Assembly: GCF_024339125.1 (NCBI RefSeq)
Contig: NZ_CP101417.1
Location: 1,995,001 to 2,059,000, forward strand
Source: Xanthomonas hortorum
Lineage (GTDB): Bacteria; Pseudomonadota; Gammaproteobacteria; Xanthomonadales; Xanthomonadaceae
Direction of reading: 5' to 3'
Length of the DNA stretch: 64,000 nucleotides
Each line of letters begins with the position of its first letter. Within the stretch, counting starts at the first letter, position 1. Shown here in pieces: positions 1 through 11,346 of this stretch. The notes below the pieces were generated by a model. The model had not been told where the DNA came from. It ran no database searches and saw only the letters and a list, made by a program, of their open reading frames with translations. The position numbers were made by a program, and so were the translations under genes.

Positions 1-48
1 CCCCTGATAAGGGTGAGGTCGGTAGTTCGAGTCTACCCAGACCCACCA
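1..48 (+). tRNA. tRNA-Ile (GAU), 3' part only
   Basis: The window opens inside a tRNA gene. Visible are the anticodon stem-loop with a CTGATAA loop (anticodon GAT), the variable loop, the T arm containing GTTCGAGTC, and the acceptor strand ending in an encoded CCA at 46-48. Its position directly before 23S rRNA is the usual one for the tRNA-Ala/tRNA-Ile spacer of gammaproteobacterial rrn operons. The 5' half lies outside the window. Confidence 0.93.
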
Positions 49-104
49 CTCTGAATGTAGTGCACACTTAAGAATTTATATGGATCAGCGTTGAGGCTGA
101 GACA

Positions 105-116
105 TGTTCTTTTATA
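105..116 (+). promoter_or_regulatory. boxA-like antitermination site in the 16S-23S spacer
   Basis: The sequence TGTTCTTTTA matches the boxA consensus TGYTCTTTAA except for one base and lies in the spacer ahead of 23S, where rrn operons carry a second antitermination signal for NusB/NusE. This is inferred from motif and position only. Confidence 0.55.
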
Positions 117-254
117 ACTTGTGACGTAGCGAGCGTTTGAGATATCTATCTAAACGTGTCGTTGAGGCTAAGGCGGGGACTTCGAGTCCCTAAATAATTG
201 AGTCGTATGTTCGCGTTGGTGGCTTTGTACCCCACACAACACGTACATGTAGCT

Positions 255-276
255 CCGAGGCAACTTGGGGTTATAT
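255..276 (+). other. 5' strand of the 23S rRNA processing stem
   Basis: Bases 255-276 are complementary to 3159-3180, with only G-U or single-base exceptions, so the two flanks of 23S close a stem of about 22 bp. This is the RNase III substrate expected around 23S rRNA in bacteria and helps set the mature ends at about 277 and 3158. Confidence 0.8.
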
Positions 277-3158
<2,882 letters not shown>

Positions 3159-3180
3159 ATATAACCTCAAGTTGCCTTGG
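3159..3180 (+). other. 3' strand of the 23S rRNA processing stem
   Basis: Pairs with 255-276 (ATATAACCTCAAGTTGCC against its complement upstream) to form the precursor stem around 23S. The 23S-5S spacer continues to 3331 and holds no gene. Confidence 0.8.
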
Positions 3181-3331
3181 TCCCAACGAACGTTGGTAGA
3201 TCCGCAAACGCAAGCTACGTCACAAGTTAACTATGCGAGACGAGCGCCGTAGGTGCTTCCACACGCAAACGCCTGCACATCCTTGTGCACACGTTTGAGG
3301 AAGCTCCGACTGGCGACACTCCAACCGTCTC

Positions 3332-3445
3332 CCTGGTGAAATTAGCGCTGTGGAACCACCCGATCCCATCCCGAACTCGGAAGTGAAACGCAGCTGCGCC
3401 GATGGTAGTGTGGCTCAAGCCATGCGAGAGTAGGTCATCGCCAGG
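3332..3445 (+). rRNA. rrf: 5S ribosomal RNA
   Basis: A 114-nt molecule with terminal helix CCTGGTG / CATCGCCAGG, the conserved loop region CCCGATCCCATCCCGAACTC and the helix IV/V region GATGGTAGTGTGG. The position after 23S and before a strong terminator fits the distal gene of an rrn operon. Confidence 0.95.
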
Positions 3446-3455
3446 GGCTTTACCC

Positions 3456-3492
3456 GAAACCCTCAGTCCAACAGGACTGGGGGTTTCTTTTT
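3456..3492 (+). terminator. rrn operon terminator
   Basis: GAAACCCTCAGTCC and GGACTGGGGGTTTC form a 14-bp stem with one G-U pair and a short AACA loop, followed by TTTTT. It starts 10 bases after 5S. Confidence 0.9.
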
Positions 3493-3920
3493 GCGCGGAA
3501 TTCGGCAAGAAGGCGAAGTCAAAGCCACTGTGGGGGTATGCGCCAAGGTGGAGTCATCGCTGTTCGCCCACCAGATTGATCAATTCCGCTGCACTGCCGG
3601 ATTGGTCAGTTGGAGAGATGCCAGTAGGCTTGGAAACCTCAGTGCTGGCGATACTGATTCATGCACTGATCGTGTTCTTGCGATCCATCTGCTGCCTTGA
3701 TGTCTTAGATCACGGCGAATCCATCGCTGACGTAATCCAGCATCGCAAGTCAAAGTGTCGAGTTACGTTTTGCCGATTCTGGCAAGGCATGGCTTGAGGA
3801 TGAGATGACGCAACGCGCTCAAGGTGCCGATAGGAATATTGATCTGGCACAGGATTACTTTCGTGCTCCGCTTCAATGCTGAGCTGATTTAGTTGTGGCG
3901 GCTCATTGGCAAATCTGGAT
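3493..3920. other. Intergenic stretch, no supported gene
   Basis: About 430 bases between the rrn terminator and the putA terminator. It is less GC-rich than the surroundings. Short open frames exist, but none has both a ribosome-binding site and a recognisable product, and some run out of the 5S gene. A short frame around 3745-3882 lacks an ATG or GTG start after its upstream stop, so it could be a gene remnant. Confidence 0.5.
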
Positions 3921-3925
3921 GCAAC

Positions 3926-3956
3926 AAAAACCCCGCTACTGCGGGGTGTTTGTTTT
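3926..3956 (-). terminator. putA terminator (usable in both directions)
   Basis: CCCCGC (3931-3936) and GCGGGG (3941-3946) form a short GC hairpin. Read on the minus strand it is followed by TTTTTGTTG, which suits the end of putA. Read on the plus strand it is followed by TGTTTGTTTT. Confidence 0.75.
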
Positions 3957-3990
3957 CTGAGTGAGAGAACTGCAGGTGCTGAGCGAGCTC

Positions 3991-6900
3991 TCAGTCGCCC
4001 AATGTCAGCAGCGAGGCGTTACCGCCTGCAGCGGTTGTGTTGACGGTGACGACCTTCTCGGTGGCGAAGCGCAGCAGGTAATGCGGGCCGCCGGCCTTGG
4101 GACCGGTACCGGAGAGGCCTTGGCCGCCGAAGGGTTGTACGCCGACGACGGCGCCGATTTGATTGCGGTTGACGTAGACATTGCCAACCGCAACGCGTGT
4201 GGTGATGCGGTCGATGGTCTCGTCGATACGCGAGTGCACACCTAGCGTCAGTCCATAACCTGTGGCGTTGATCTGGTCGATAACGATATCGAGCTGGTCT
4301 GCTTTCCAGCGGATTACATGCAGCACTGGTCCGAAGATTTCGCGTTGCAGCTGCGTCAGCGAGGTCAGCTCATAGGCGCGCGGGGCGAAGAAGTTGCCAT
4401 GCACGGTTGCTGGATCCAGTGTCGTGCTGCCGATAAGGCGCGCCTCGCGATCCATGCGTGCTGCATGATCGTCGAGGATCTTGAGTGCATCTGCGTCGAT
4501 TACCGGACCAACGTCGGTGGACAGTAGCGCAGGGTCGCCGATCTTCAGCTCGCCCATGGCACCGGCGAGCATGGTCATCACCTTGTCGGCGATGTCGTCC
4601 TGCACGAACAAGACGCGGGCGGCCGAGCAGCGTTGGCCGGCGGACATGAAGGCGCTGGATATCGCATCCTTGACGACGGCTTCGGGCAATGAGGAGGAGT
4701 CGGCGATGAAGGCGTTCTGGCCGCCGGTTTCGGCAATCAGCACACCGATCGCGGCGTCGCGTGCTGCCAGGGTGCGGTTGATGACCCGGGCGGTATCCGT
4801 GGAGCCGGTGAAAGCGACGCCAGCCACGCGCGGGTCGTTGGTCAGCGCGGCGCCAACCGTCGCGCCATCGCCTGGCAGGAACTGCACGACAGCCTCGGGG
4901 ATGCCGGCTTCTTGCAGCAGCTTCACTGCCGCGTAGCCGATCAGGTTGGTTTGCTCTGCCGGCTTGGCGATAACGGTGTTGCCGGCGGCCAGGGCGGCGG
5001 CGACCTGACCCAGGAAGATGGCGAGCGGGAAGTTCCAGGGGCTGATACAGACGAACACGCCGCGCCCATGCAACTGCAGCTCGTTGGATTCGCCAGTCGG
5101 CCCGGGCAGACGCTCGGGGGCGCCGAACTGGGCGCGTGCCTGGCCGGCGTAGTAGCGCAGGAAGTCGACTGCTTCGCGGACCTCGGCCACGGCGTCGGGC
5201 AGGGTCTTGCCGGCTTCCTTGACGCAGATCGCCATGAACTCGGGCATGCGCGCTTCGAGCAGGTCGGCTGCGTGTTCCAGGATGGTGGCGCGGCTGGCGG
5301 CGGGCGTGCGGTTCCAGGCGGGCTGCGCGGCGGCAGCGGACGCCAGTGCCTTCTGCACGGTGGCCGGATCGGCCGGCTGCCAATGGCCGACGGTCTCGCG
5401 TCGGTCTGCCGGGTTGAGTACCGCTTCGCTGGGCGTGCTGAGTACTGCGCCGGGCACCAGTGGGGTGGCCTTCCACGGTTTGATCGCGGCATTGAGTTGC
5501 TCGGCCAGCTGCCGCAGATCGTTGTCGTTGGCGAGATTGGCGCCCATGGAGTTTTTCCTGTGTTGGTTCTGGCTGCGCAACAGATCGGTCGGCAACGGAA
5601 TCTTGGGATGCGGAATGGAGCTAAACGACGACACCGCTTCGACCGGATCGCGGATCAGGTCTTCGATGGCGACATCCTCGTCGGTGATGCGATTGACGAA
5701 GCTGGAATTGGCGCCGTTTTCGAGCAAGCGACGCACCAGGTACGGCAGCAGGTCCTCGTGCGAGCCGACCGGCGCATAGACGCGACACGGCAACCCCAAG
5801 CGATCGGCTGGAATCACCTCGGCATACAGGTCATCGCCCATGCCGTGCAGCTTCTGGTGTTCGTAGTGCTTGCTCGTGGCGATCGCGCGCACGGCAGCGA
5901 TGGTCTGCGCGTTGTGCGTGGCGAACATTGGATACAGCGCATCGCTGTGCGCGAACATGCGACGTGCGCAGGCTAGATACGACACGTCGGTGTTCTGCTT
6001 GCGCGTAAAGACCGGATAGCCAGGGTGGCCTTCGATCTGTGCGCGCTTGATCTCCGCATCCCAGTACGCGCCCTTGACCAGACGCACGGGAATCCGACGA
6101 CCGACACGACGCGCAAGATCGGCTAGAAAGTCGATCGTGTAGGGCGTGCGCTTTTGATACGCCTGCACCGCCAAACCATAGCCTTCCCAGCCATCCAGCG
6201 ATGGGTCGGAGAACGTGGCCTCGATGATGTCCAGCGACAGTTCCAGACGGTCGGCTTCTTCGGCATCGACGGTGTAGCCGATGCCGTAGGACTTGGCCAG
6301 CTGCGCCAGCTCCAGCACGCCCGGTACGAGCTCGGCCATGACGCGCGCGCGTTTGGCGTGCTCGTAGCGCGGATACAGCGCAGACAATTTGATCGAGATA
6401 CTGGGCGCTGCAAATACGTCGGTGCCGACAAACTTGCCGCTGCGGCCGATCGCATGGATGGCATCGCGATACGCCTGCAGATAGCGCTGCGCATCTTTCA
6501 TGGTCAACGCGCCTTCGCCGAGCATGTCGAACGAGTAGCGGTAGTTGGCGTTGTCGCCCTTGCGCGAGCGCGCAAGGGCTTCACCAATGGTGCGTCCCAT
6601 GACGAACTGGTGGCCCATGATCTTCATGGCTTGGCGCACGGCCAGGCGAATGACCGGTTCGCCAACGCGGCCGATCAGGCGCTTGAACGCGCCCGGCACG
6701 TCGGCGCGGGTGAGGTCGTTGAGTTGCACCAGCTTGCCGGTGAGCATCAGGCCCCAGGTCGATGCATTGACCAGCACCGAGTCGCTACCGCCGACGTGCT
6801 TTTTCCAGTCCGCATCGCCGAGCTTGTCGCGGATCAGCTTGTCTGCGGTGTCCTGGTCGGGAATGCGCAACAGCGCTTCGGCCACGCACATCAGCAGCAC

Positions 6901-7191
6901 ACCTTCCTCGCTGCCCAGGTCGTATTGGCGCATGAAGGCTTCGATCGCGCCCTGGTCCTGTGCACGTGCGCGGACGCGGGTGACAAGGTCTGCCGCGACT
7001 GCCTGCACCTTGGCCTGTTCGGCGGCGGGCAGGCGGGCCTGGTCGAGCAGTTCGCGTACGTGCTCGGCTTCGTCCTTGAGCCAGGCGGCGGTGATGGCGG
7101 CGCGCAATGCACCGGGTGCGGCAGGCAGCTCGGACGCCAACAGCGGGCGCGCAACTGGGTTGGAGGCAAGCGGGTCGAGCTGAGCGTTCAT
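3991..7191 (-). CDS. putA: Bifunctional proline dehydrogenase / glutamate-semialdehyde dehydrogenase PutA
   Basis: Oxidises proline to glutamate in two steps: FAD-dependent proline dehydrogenase, then NAD-dependent L-glutamate gamma-semialdehyde dehydrogenase, with channelled intermediate. The 1066-aa product has a PRODH barrel at about residues 160-480 (SIKLSALYPRYE, LLENGANSSFVNRI), a linker near 540 and an aldehyde dehydrogenase domain at about 560-1040 with catalytic Cys855 in GQRCSAARV and the SPWNFPLAIF and IAETGGQNA motifs. E. coli PutA is about 1320 aa. The N-terminal ribbon-helix-helix repressor domain and the long C-terminal region are both absent here, so it is a short-type PutA that should not autoregulate. 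Monocistronic, ending before a hairpin terminator. Confidence 0.96.
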   Translation of the reverse strand: MNAQLDPLASNPVARPLLASELPAAPGALRAAITAAWLKDEAEHVRELLDQARLPAAEQAKVQAVAADLVTRVRARAQDQGAIEAFMRQYDLGSEEGVLLMCVAEALLRIPDQDTADKLIRDKLGDADWKKHVGGSDSVLVNASTWGLMLTGKLVQLNDLTRADVPGAFKRLIGRVGEPVIRLAVRQAMKIMGHQFVMGRTIGEALARSRKGDNANYRYSFDMLGEGALTMKDAQRYLQAYRDAIHAIGRSGKFVGTDVFAAPSISIKLSALYPRYEHAKRARVMAELVPGVLELAQLAKSYGIGYTVDAEEADRLELSLDIIEATFSDPSLDGWEGYGLAVQAYQKRTPYTIDFLADLARRVGRRIPVRLVKGAYWDAEIKRAQIEGHPGYPVFTRKQNTDVSYLACARRMFAHSDALYPMFATHNAQTIAAVRAIATSKHYEHQKLHGMGDDLYAEVIPADRLGLPCRVYAPVGSHEDLLPYLVRRLLENGANSSFVNRITDEDVAIEDLIRDPVEAVSSFSSIPHPKIPLPTDLLRSQNQHRKNSMGANLANDNDLRQLAEQLNAAIKPWKATPLVPGAVLSTPSEAVLNPADRRETVGHWQPADPATVQKALASAAAAQPAWNRTPAASRATILEHAADLLEARMPEFMAICVKEAGKTLPDAVAEVREAVDFLRYYAGQARAQFGAPERLPGPTGESNELQLHGRGVFVCISPWNFPLAIFLGQVAAALAAGNTVIAKPAEQTNLIGYAAVKLLQEAGIPEAVVQFLPGDGATVGAALTNDPRVAGVAFTGSTDTARVINRTLAARDAAIGVLIAETGGQNAFIADSSSLPEAVVKDAISSAFMSAGQRCSAARVLFVQDDIADKVMTMLAGAMGELKIGDPALLSTDVGPVIDADALKILDDHAARMDREARLIGSTTLDPATVHGNFFAPRAYELTSLTQLQREIFGPVLHVIRWKADQLDIVIDQINATGYGLTLGVHSRIDETIDRITTRVAVGNVYVNRNQIGAVVGVQPFGGQGLSGTGPKAGGPHYLLRFATEKVVTVNTTAAGGNASLLTLGD

Positions 7192-7469
7192 GCGAAAGAT
7201 GCCTGGGGATCCGCGCTCATTCTAGAGAGCGGAAGTACCTGCGCACTTGTGTGGAAGCGGCAACTTTTCCGCCGTTTTGTGCATGTCGCCATCGCACGCT
7301 CAAGCGGACTCGATCGCTGCTGGCTGCAGCCACCTGCATCGGGGAAGTGTTTGATTTACGCGCGTTTTTAGCTGCACTGCAGCAATTGAATGATTGCCGG
7401 AAACGCTTGCCGCATGCGTTCGCGCGGGTCTACCATCGGGCTATTCCCGCAGTGCGCTGCGTGTTGCCA

Positions 7470-7946
7470 ATGATCGAAGTGCTGCCGTTGATGTCCGAAG
7501 GGGTTGGGACGCAGGTGCGGTTGCGGCCTCCGCGGGCATTGTCGGCTCGGCAATTCGTGCAGTTGTTCGCAGTGTTGGCGGGAACGATGTGGTTATTTGC
7601 AGGCCTGGGGTGGTGGACCGGCAATGCGTTCGCGCCGGTGTTCGCCCTGGTGCACAGTGGTGTGGTGGCGCTGGCGCTACGGCAGTTGTGGCGAAGTGGC
7701 GAGCGCGAAGAAGCGATCCGGGTGGGGGAAGCCGTTGTCGAGGTGTTTCCGTCCGGGCATGCGCCACCAGCGTTTCAGGCTCATCCGCACTGGGTGCGGT
7801 TATCCATGGAACGCGACGACAGGGTGTTGCTGATAAGCAGCGGCAGGCAGATCGAGATCGGAAGTTTTCTCGGGCCGGCCGAACGTGTGGAACTGGCAAC
7901 TACGCTGAAACGCTTGCTCGCGGCCGCCAATGGCCGTCACCGATGA
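7470..7946 (+). CDS. DUF2244 membrane protein, first gene of the oxidase locus
   Basis: A 158-aa protein with two hydrophobic segments near residues 30-70, then a soluble domain with PHWVRLSMERDD and a conserved ISSGRQIEIGSFLGPAER stretch. This matches the DUF2244 family, which often sits next to cytochrome oxidase genes and has no established biochemical role. The ATG at 7470 and an in-frame ATG at 7491 are both possible; neither has a strong Shine-Dalgarno sequence. It lies 16 bases before ctaC on the same strand, so co-transcription is likely. Confidence 0.75.
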   Translation: MIEVLPLMSEGVGTQVRLRPPRALSARQFVQLFAVLAGTMWLFAGLGWWTGNAFAPVFALVHSGVVALALRQLWRSGEREEAIRVGEAVVEVFPSGHAPPAFQAHPHWVRLSMERDDRVLLISSGRQIEIGSFLGPAERVELATTLKRLLAAANGRHR

Positions 7947-7962
7947 CGTAAGGGTCTAGGCA

Positions 7963-8916
7963 ATGACGCAACGCAGCAGCTGGAAGGCAACGTATTCGAA
8001 GATGGCTTTGGCGATGGTGGCGCTGTTGAGCGCACCGGCCGTCTGGGCGCAATCGGCCGACCCGAAGGAATGGCAGCTCAACATGGGCCGCGGAGTCACG
8101 CAGACCGCGCGCATGGCCTATGAGGCGCACATGGTGGCGCTGTGGGTCTGCGTGGTGATCGGCGCGCTGGTGTTCGGTGCGATGGGCTATGCGATCTTCA
8201 AGTTCCGCAAGTCCAAGGGTGCGGTGGCGGCGCAATTCAGCCATAACACCACGGCCGAAGTGCTGTGGACGGTGATTCCAGTGCTGGTGCTGATTGCGAT
8301 GGCCTGGCCGGCAACGGCCAAGCTGATTGCGATGTACGACACCCGCGAGTCGGAAATGACCGTCAAGGTGACCGGCTACCAGTGGATGTGGAAATACGAG
8401 TATCTGGGCCAGGGCGTGGAGTTCACCAGCCGGCTGGCGCGCGAATCCGATCGCATCCGCCAGAGTGGCGAGCGCCCGACCGCTGCATCGCAGCCGCATT
8501 ATCTATTGGATGTGGACAATCGCCTGGTGCTGCCGGTTGGTACCAAGATCCGTTTCGTGATCACCGCCGATGACGTGATTCATGCGTGGTGGGTGCCGGC
8601 ATTGGGCTGGAAGCAGGACGCCATCCCCGGCATCGTCAACGAGGCATGGACCAACATCGAGCAGCCGGGCGTGTATCGCGGGCAGTGCGCCGAGTTGTGC
8701 GGCAAGGATCATGGCTTCATGCCGATCGTGGTGGAGGCGTTGCCCAAGGCCGAATTCCAGCGCTGGCTGGCGGCGCGTCGCAGCGCAAGCGCACCACCTG
8801 CTGCTGCACCGGCAGGCGCACCTGCACCGGTCTCCGCACCAGCAGCAGCGCCTGCCGGGGAGGCCGCTCCCGCCGCCGCGCCTGTTCCAGCCGCCGCACC
8901 GACCGCCGCTCTTTAA
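7963..8916 (+). CDS. ctaC: Cytochrome c oxidase subunit II
   Basis: Subunit II takes electrons from cytochrome c through the binuclear CuA centre in the periplasm. The 317-aa product has a signal peptide (cleavage near AVWAQS), two transmembrane helices at about 56-76 and 98-117, and a cupredoxin domain with CuA ligands His207, Cys242, Cys246 and His250 (GQCAELCGKDHGFM). No fused cytochrome c domain is present, so electrons must come from a separate cytochrome c. Unusually, residues from about 272 to 317 are an Ala/Pro-rich low-complexity tail. It is followed 39 bases later by ctaD. Confidence 0.96.
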   Translation: MTQRSSWKATYSKMALAMVALLSAPAVWAQSADPKEWQLNMGRGVTQTARMAYEAHMVALWVCVVIGALVFGAMGYAIFKFRKSKGAVAAQFSHNTTAEVLWTVIPVLVLIAMAWPATAKLIAMYDTRESEMTVKVTGYQWMWKYEYLGQGVEFTSRLARESDRIRQSGERPTAASQPHYLLDVDNRLVLPVGTKIRFVITADDVIHAWWVPALGWKQDAIPGIVNEAWTNIEQPGVYRGQCAELCGKDHGFMPIVVEALPKAEFQRWLAARRSASAPPAAAPAGAPAPVSAPAAAPAGEAAPAAAPVPAAAPTAAL

Positions 8917-8955
8917 TCGCTCGCAACCGCACCGTTTTATAGAGGTCGTTCCGTC

Positions 8956-10560
8956 ATGGCGCATACCGCAGTCGATCACCACGGACACCACCAGCCCGGT
9001 TTCGTCGAGCGCTGGTTCTTCTCGACCAATCACAAGGACATCGGCACGCTGTATCTGCTGTTCTCCTTCGTGATGTTCATCATCGGCGCGGCGATGAGCG
9101 TGGTGATTCGCGCCGAGTTGATGCAGCCCGGATTGCAGTTCGTCAAACCCGAATTCTTCAATCAGATGACCACCGTGCACGCACTGGTGATGATCTTCGG
9201 CGGCGTGATGCCGGCGTTCGTCGGCTTGGCCAACTGGATGATTCCGCTGCAGATCGGCGCGCCGGACATGGCGCTGCCGCGCATGAACAACTGGTCGTTC
9301 TGGTTGCTGCCGGTCGCGTTCACCTTGCTGCTGCTGACGCTATTCCTGCCCGGCGGTGCGCCGGCCGGTGGCTGGACGCTGTATCCGCCGCTGTCGCTGC
9401 AGGGCGGCTACAACGTGGCCTTCAGTGTGTTTGCGATCCATGTCGCCGGCGTCAGTTCGATCATGGGCGCGATCAACATCATCGCCACCGTGCTCAACAT
9501 GCGTGCACCCGGTATCGATCTGTTGAAGATGCCGATCTTCTGCTGGGCCTGGCTGATCACCGCGTTCCTGCTGATCGCAGTGATGCCGGTGCTGGCCGGT
9601 GCGGTGACCATGTTGCTGACCGACAAGTTCTTCGGCACCAGCTTCTTCAATGCGGCCGGCGGCGGCGACCCGGTGATGTATCAGCACATCTTCTGGTTCT
9701 TCGGGCATCCCGAGGTTTACATCATGATCCTGCCGGCGTTCGGCGTGGTCAGCGAGATCATCCCAACCTTCAGCCGCAAGCCGCTGTTCGGCTATCAGGC
9801 GATGGTCTATGCGATCGCGGCGATCGCGTTCCTGAGCTTTATCGTGTGGGCGCACCACATGTTCACCGTGGGCATGCCGCTCGGTGGCGAAATCTACTTC
9901 ATGTTCGCCACGATGCTGATCTCCATCCCGACCGGGGTGAAGGTGTTCAACTGGGTCAGCACGATGTGGAAGGGTTCGCTGACGTTCGAATCGCCGATGC
10001 TGTGGGCGGTGGCATTCGTGATTCTCTTCAGCATTGGTGGGTTCTCGGGCCTGATGCTGGCGATCGTGCCGGCGGATTTCCAGTATCACGACACCTATTT
10101 TGTGGTCGCGCATTTCCATTATGTGTTGGTCACCGGCGCGGTATTCGCGTTGATTGCGGCGGTGTATTACTGGTGGCCGAAGTGGACCGGGCGTATGTAC
10201 AACGAGGCCTGGGCCAAGTTCCACTTCTGGTGGACGATGGTCTTCGTCAACCTGCTGTTCTTCCCGCAGCACTTTCTCGGCCTGGCCGGCATGCCGCGGC
10301 GGATTCCCGATTACAACGTGGTGTTCGCAGACTGGAACCTGATCAGTTCGATCGGCGCCTTCGGCATGTTCGCCACCCCGTTCCTGATGGCCGGCATTCT
10401 GTTTGCTTCGCTGCGCAATGGCGCAAAGGCCGAGGCGCGCGCCTGGGAAGGCGCAAAGGGGTTGGAGTGGACGGTGCCATCGCCCGCACCTGCGCATACC
10501 TTCACCGTGCCGCCGGTGATCAAGCCCGGAGATCTTGCGCATGAAGACATCGGTCACTGA
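8956..10560 (+). CDS. ctaD: Cytochrome c oxidase subunit I
   Basis: Catalytic heme-copper subunit of an aa3-type oxidase that reduces O2 and pumps protons. The 534 aa carry about 12 membrane helices and the family signatures: HPEVYIMILPAFGVVSEI (CuB His and cross-linked Tyr), HHMFTVGMP (CuB histidines) and HDTYFVVAHFHYVL (heme ligands). The start is preceded by an AGAGG-type ribosome-binding site. The last 20 bases overlap the next small gene, which suggests translational coupling. Confidence 0.98.
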   Translation: MAHTAVDHHGHHQPGFVERWFFSTNHKDIGTLYLLFSFVMFIIGAAMSVVIRAELMQPGLQFVKPEFFNQMTTVHALVMIFGGVMPAFVGLANWMIPLQIGAPDMALPRMNNWSFWLLPVAFTLLLLTLFLPGGAPAGGWTLYPPLSLQGGYNVAFSVFAIHVAGVSSIMGAINIIATVLNMRAPGIDLLKMPIFCWAWLITAFLLIAVMPVLAGAVTMLLTDKFFGTSFFNAAGGGDPVMYQHIFWFFGHPEVYIMILPAFGVVSEIIPTFSRKPLFGYQAMVYAIAAIAFLSFIVWAHHMFTVGMPLGGEIYFMFATMLISIPTGVKVFNWVSTMWKGSLTFESPMLWAVAFVILFSIGGFSGLMLAIVPADFQYHDTYFVVAHFHYVLVTGAVFALIAAVYYWWPKWTGRMYNEAWAKFHFWWTMVFVNLLFFPQHFLGLAGMPRRIPDYNVVFADWNLISSIGAFGMFATPFLMAGILFASLRNGAKAEARAWEGAKGLEWTVPSPAPAHTFTVPPVIKPGDLAHEDIGH

Positions 10561-10714
10561 GTCCGCGCCGCTGCCGGCCGTGGCACGTCTGCTCTCCGCT
10601 GCCGAACGGCAGGCGCAACAGCGCCGCGCCGTGCGCCGCACCTCGATCACGGTCGGCATCATCGCGTTGCTGATCTACGCAGGTTTCATCGCTTCGGGAG
10701 TCATCGGGCGTTGA
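10541..10714 (+). CDS. Small single-helix membrane protein of the oxidase operon (57 aa)
   Basis: The ATG lies inside the 3' end of ctaD (20-base overlap) and the TGA overlaps the TTG start of ctaG. The product has a charged, Arg-rich N-terminal half ([12 protein letters not shown]) and one transmembrane helix ([20 protein letters not shown]) at the C-terminus. Small proteins of this shape occur between subunit I and Cox11 in other proteobacterial oxidase operons and are annotated as oxidase small or assembly proteins. Function is inferred from context only. Confidence 0.75.
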   Translation: MKTSVTESAPLPAVARLLSAAERQAQQRRAVRRTSITVGIIALLIYAGFIASGVIGR

Positions 10715-11307
10715 GTACCCACGCGCCCGCGCCTGCACCGACTGCCGGCCTGTTCAAACTGCTGGGCGTGGTGTTGGGCGTGTTCGTACTGACGTTTTCG
10801 TTGGTGCCGCTGTATCGCATCGCGTGCGAGAAAGTATTCGGTATCCGCATGGAGCGGGCACCGGGCAGCTCGCGTGCCAACGCCGCGGCGATTGCAGGGC
10901 CTGGCAAGCGCACGGTGCGTGTGGAGTTCGATGCAGGAGTAAATTCCAAACTGCCGTGGACCTTCCATCCCGAGCAGATGACGATGGATGTGGTGCCCGG
11001 CGAGCTCAACGAGGCGCTGTATTTCGCGCGCAACGATAGCGCGCGTGCGGTGGTTGGCAGCGCGGTGCCATCGGTCGCACCGGCGCGTGCGTCCGGATAC
11101 TTCAACAAGACCGAATGTTTCTGTTTTACCGCGCAGACCTTGCAGGCCGGCGAAACGCGCGATATGCCGCTGCGTTTCATCGTCGACCCTGCGTTGCCGC
11201 CGGAAGTCACCACGATCACCTTGTCCTACACGTTTTATCGCAACGACACCCTGACCTCGGAGTTGCAAGGCGGTGGCGCATCCAGCGCGCCGCGTGCGGC
11301 ACCGTAA
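10711..11307 (+). CDS. ctaG: Cytochrome c oxidase assembly protein CtaG/Cox11 (CuB insertion)
   Basis: Cox11-family copper chaperone that delivers CuB to subunit I. The 198 aa comprise an N-terminal membrane anchor (about residues 14-34, after an Ala/Pro-rich start) and a periplasmic domain with the copper-binding CFCF motif at Cys136-Cys138 within [14 protein letters not shown]. The start is a TTG at 10711, overlapping the stop of the preceding small gene, which argues for coupled translation. It sits between ctaD and ctaE. Confidence 0.94.
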   Translation: MSTHAPAPAPTAGLFKLLGVVLGVFVLTFSLVPLYRIACEKVFGIRMERAPGSSRANAAAIAGPGKRTVRVEFDAGVNSKLPWTFHPEQMTMDVVPGELNEALYFARNDSARAVVGSAVPSVAPARASGYFNKTECFCFTAQTLQAGETRDMPLRFIVDPALPPEVTTITLSYTFYRNDTLTSELQGGGASSAPRAAP

Positions 11308-11346
11308 TCCTTTCTCCACACGCAGCACCGACACGGAAGCAACGCC

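Noticed and set aside
3402..3797. 131-codon open frame starting inside 5S rRNA
   Set aside because: Begins in a structured RNA gene and crosses its terminator. No ribosome-binding site and no homology signal.
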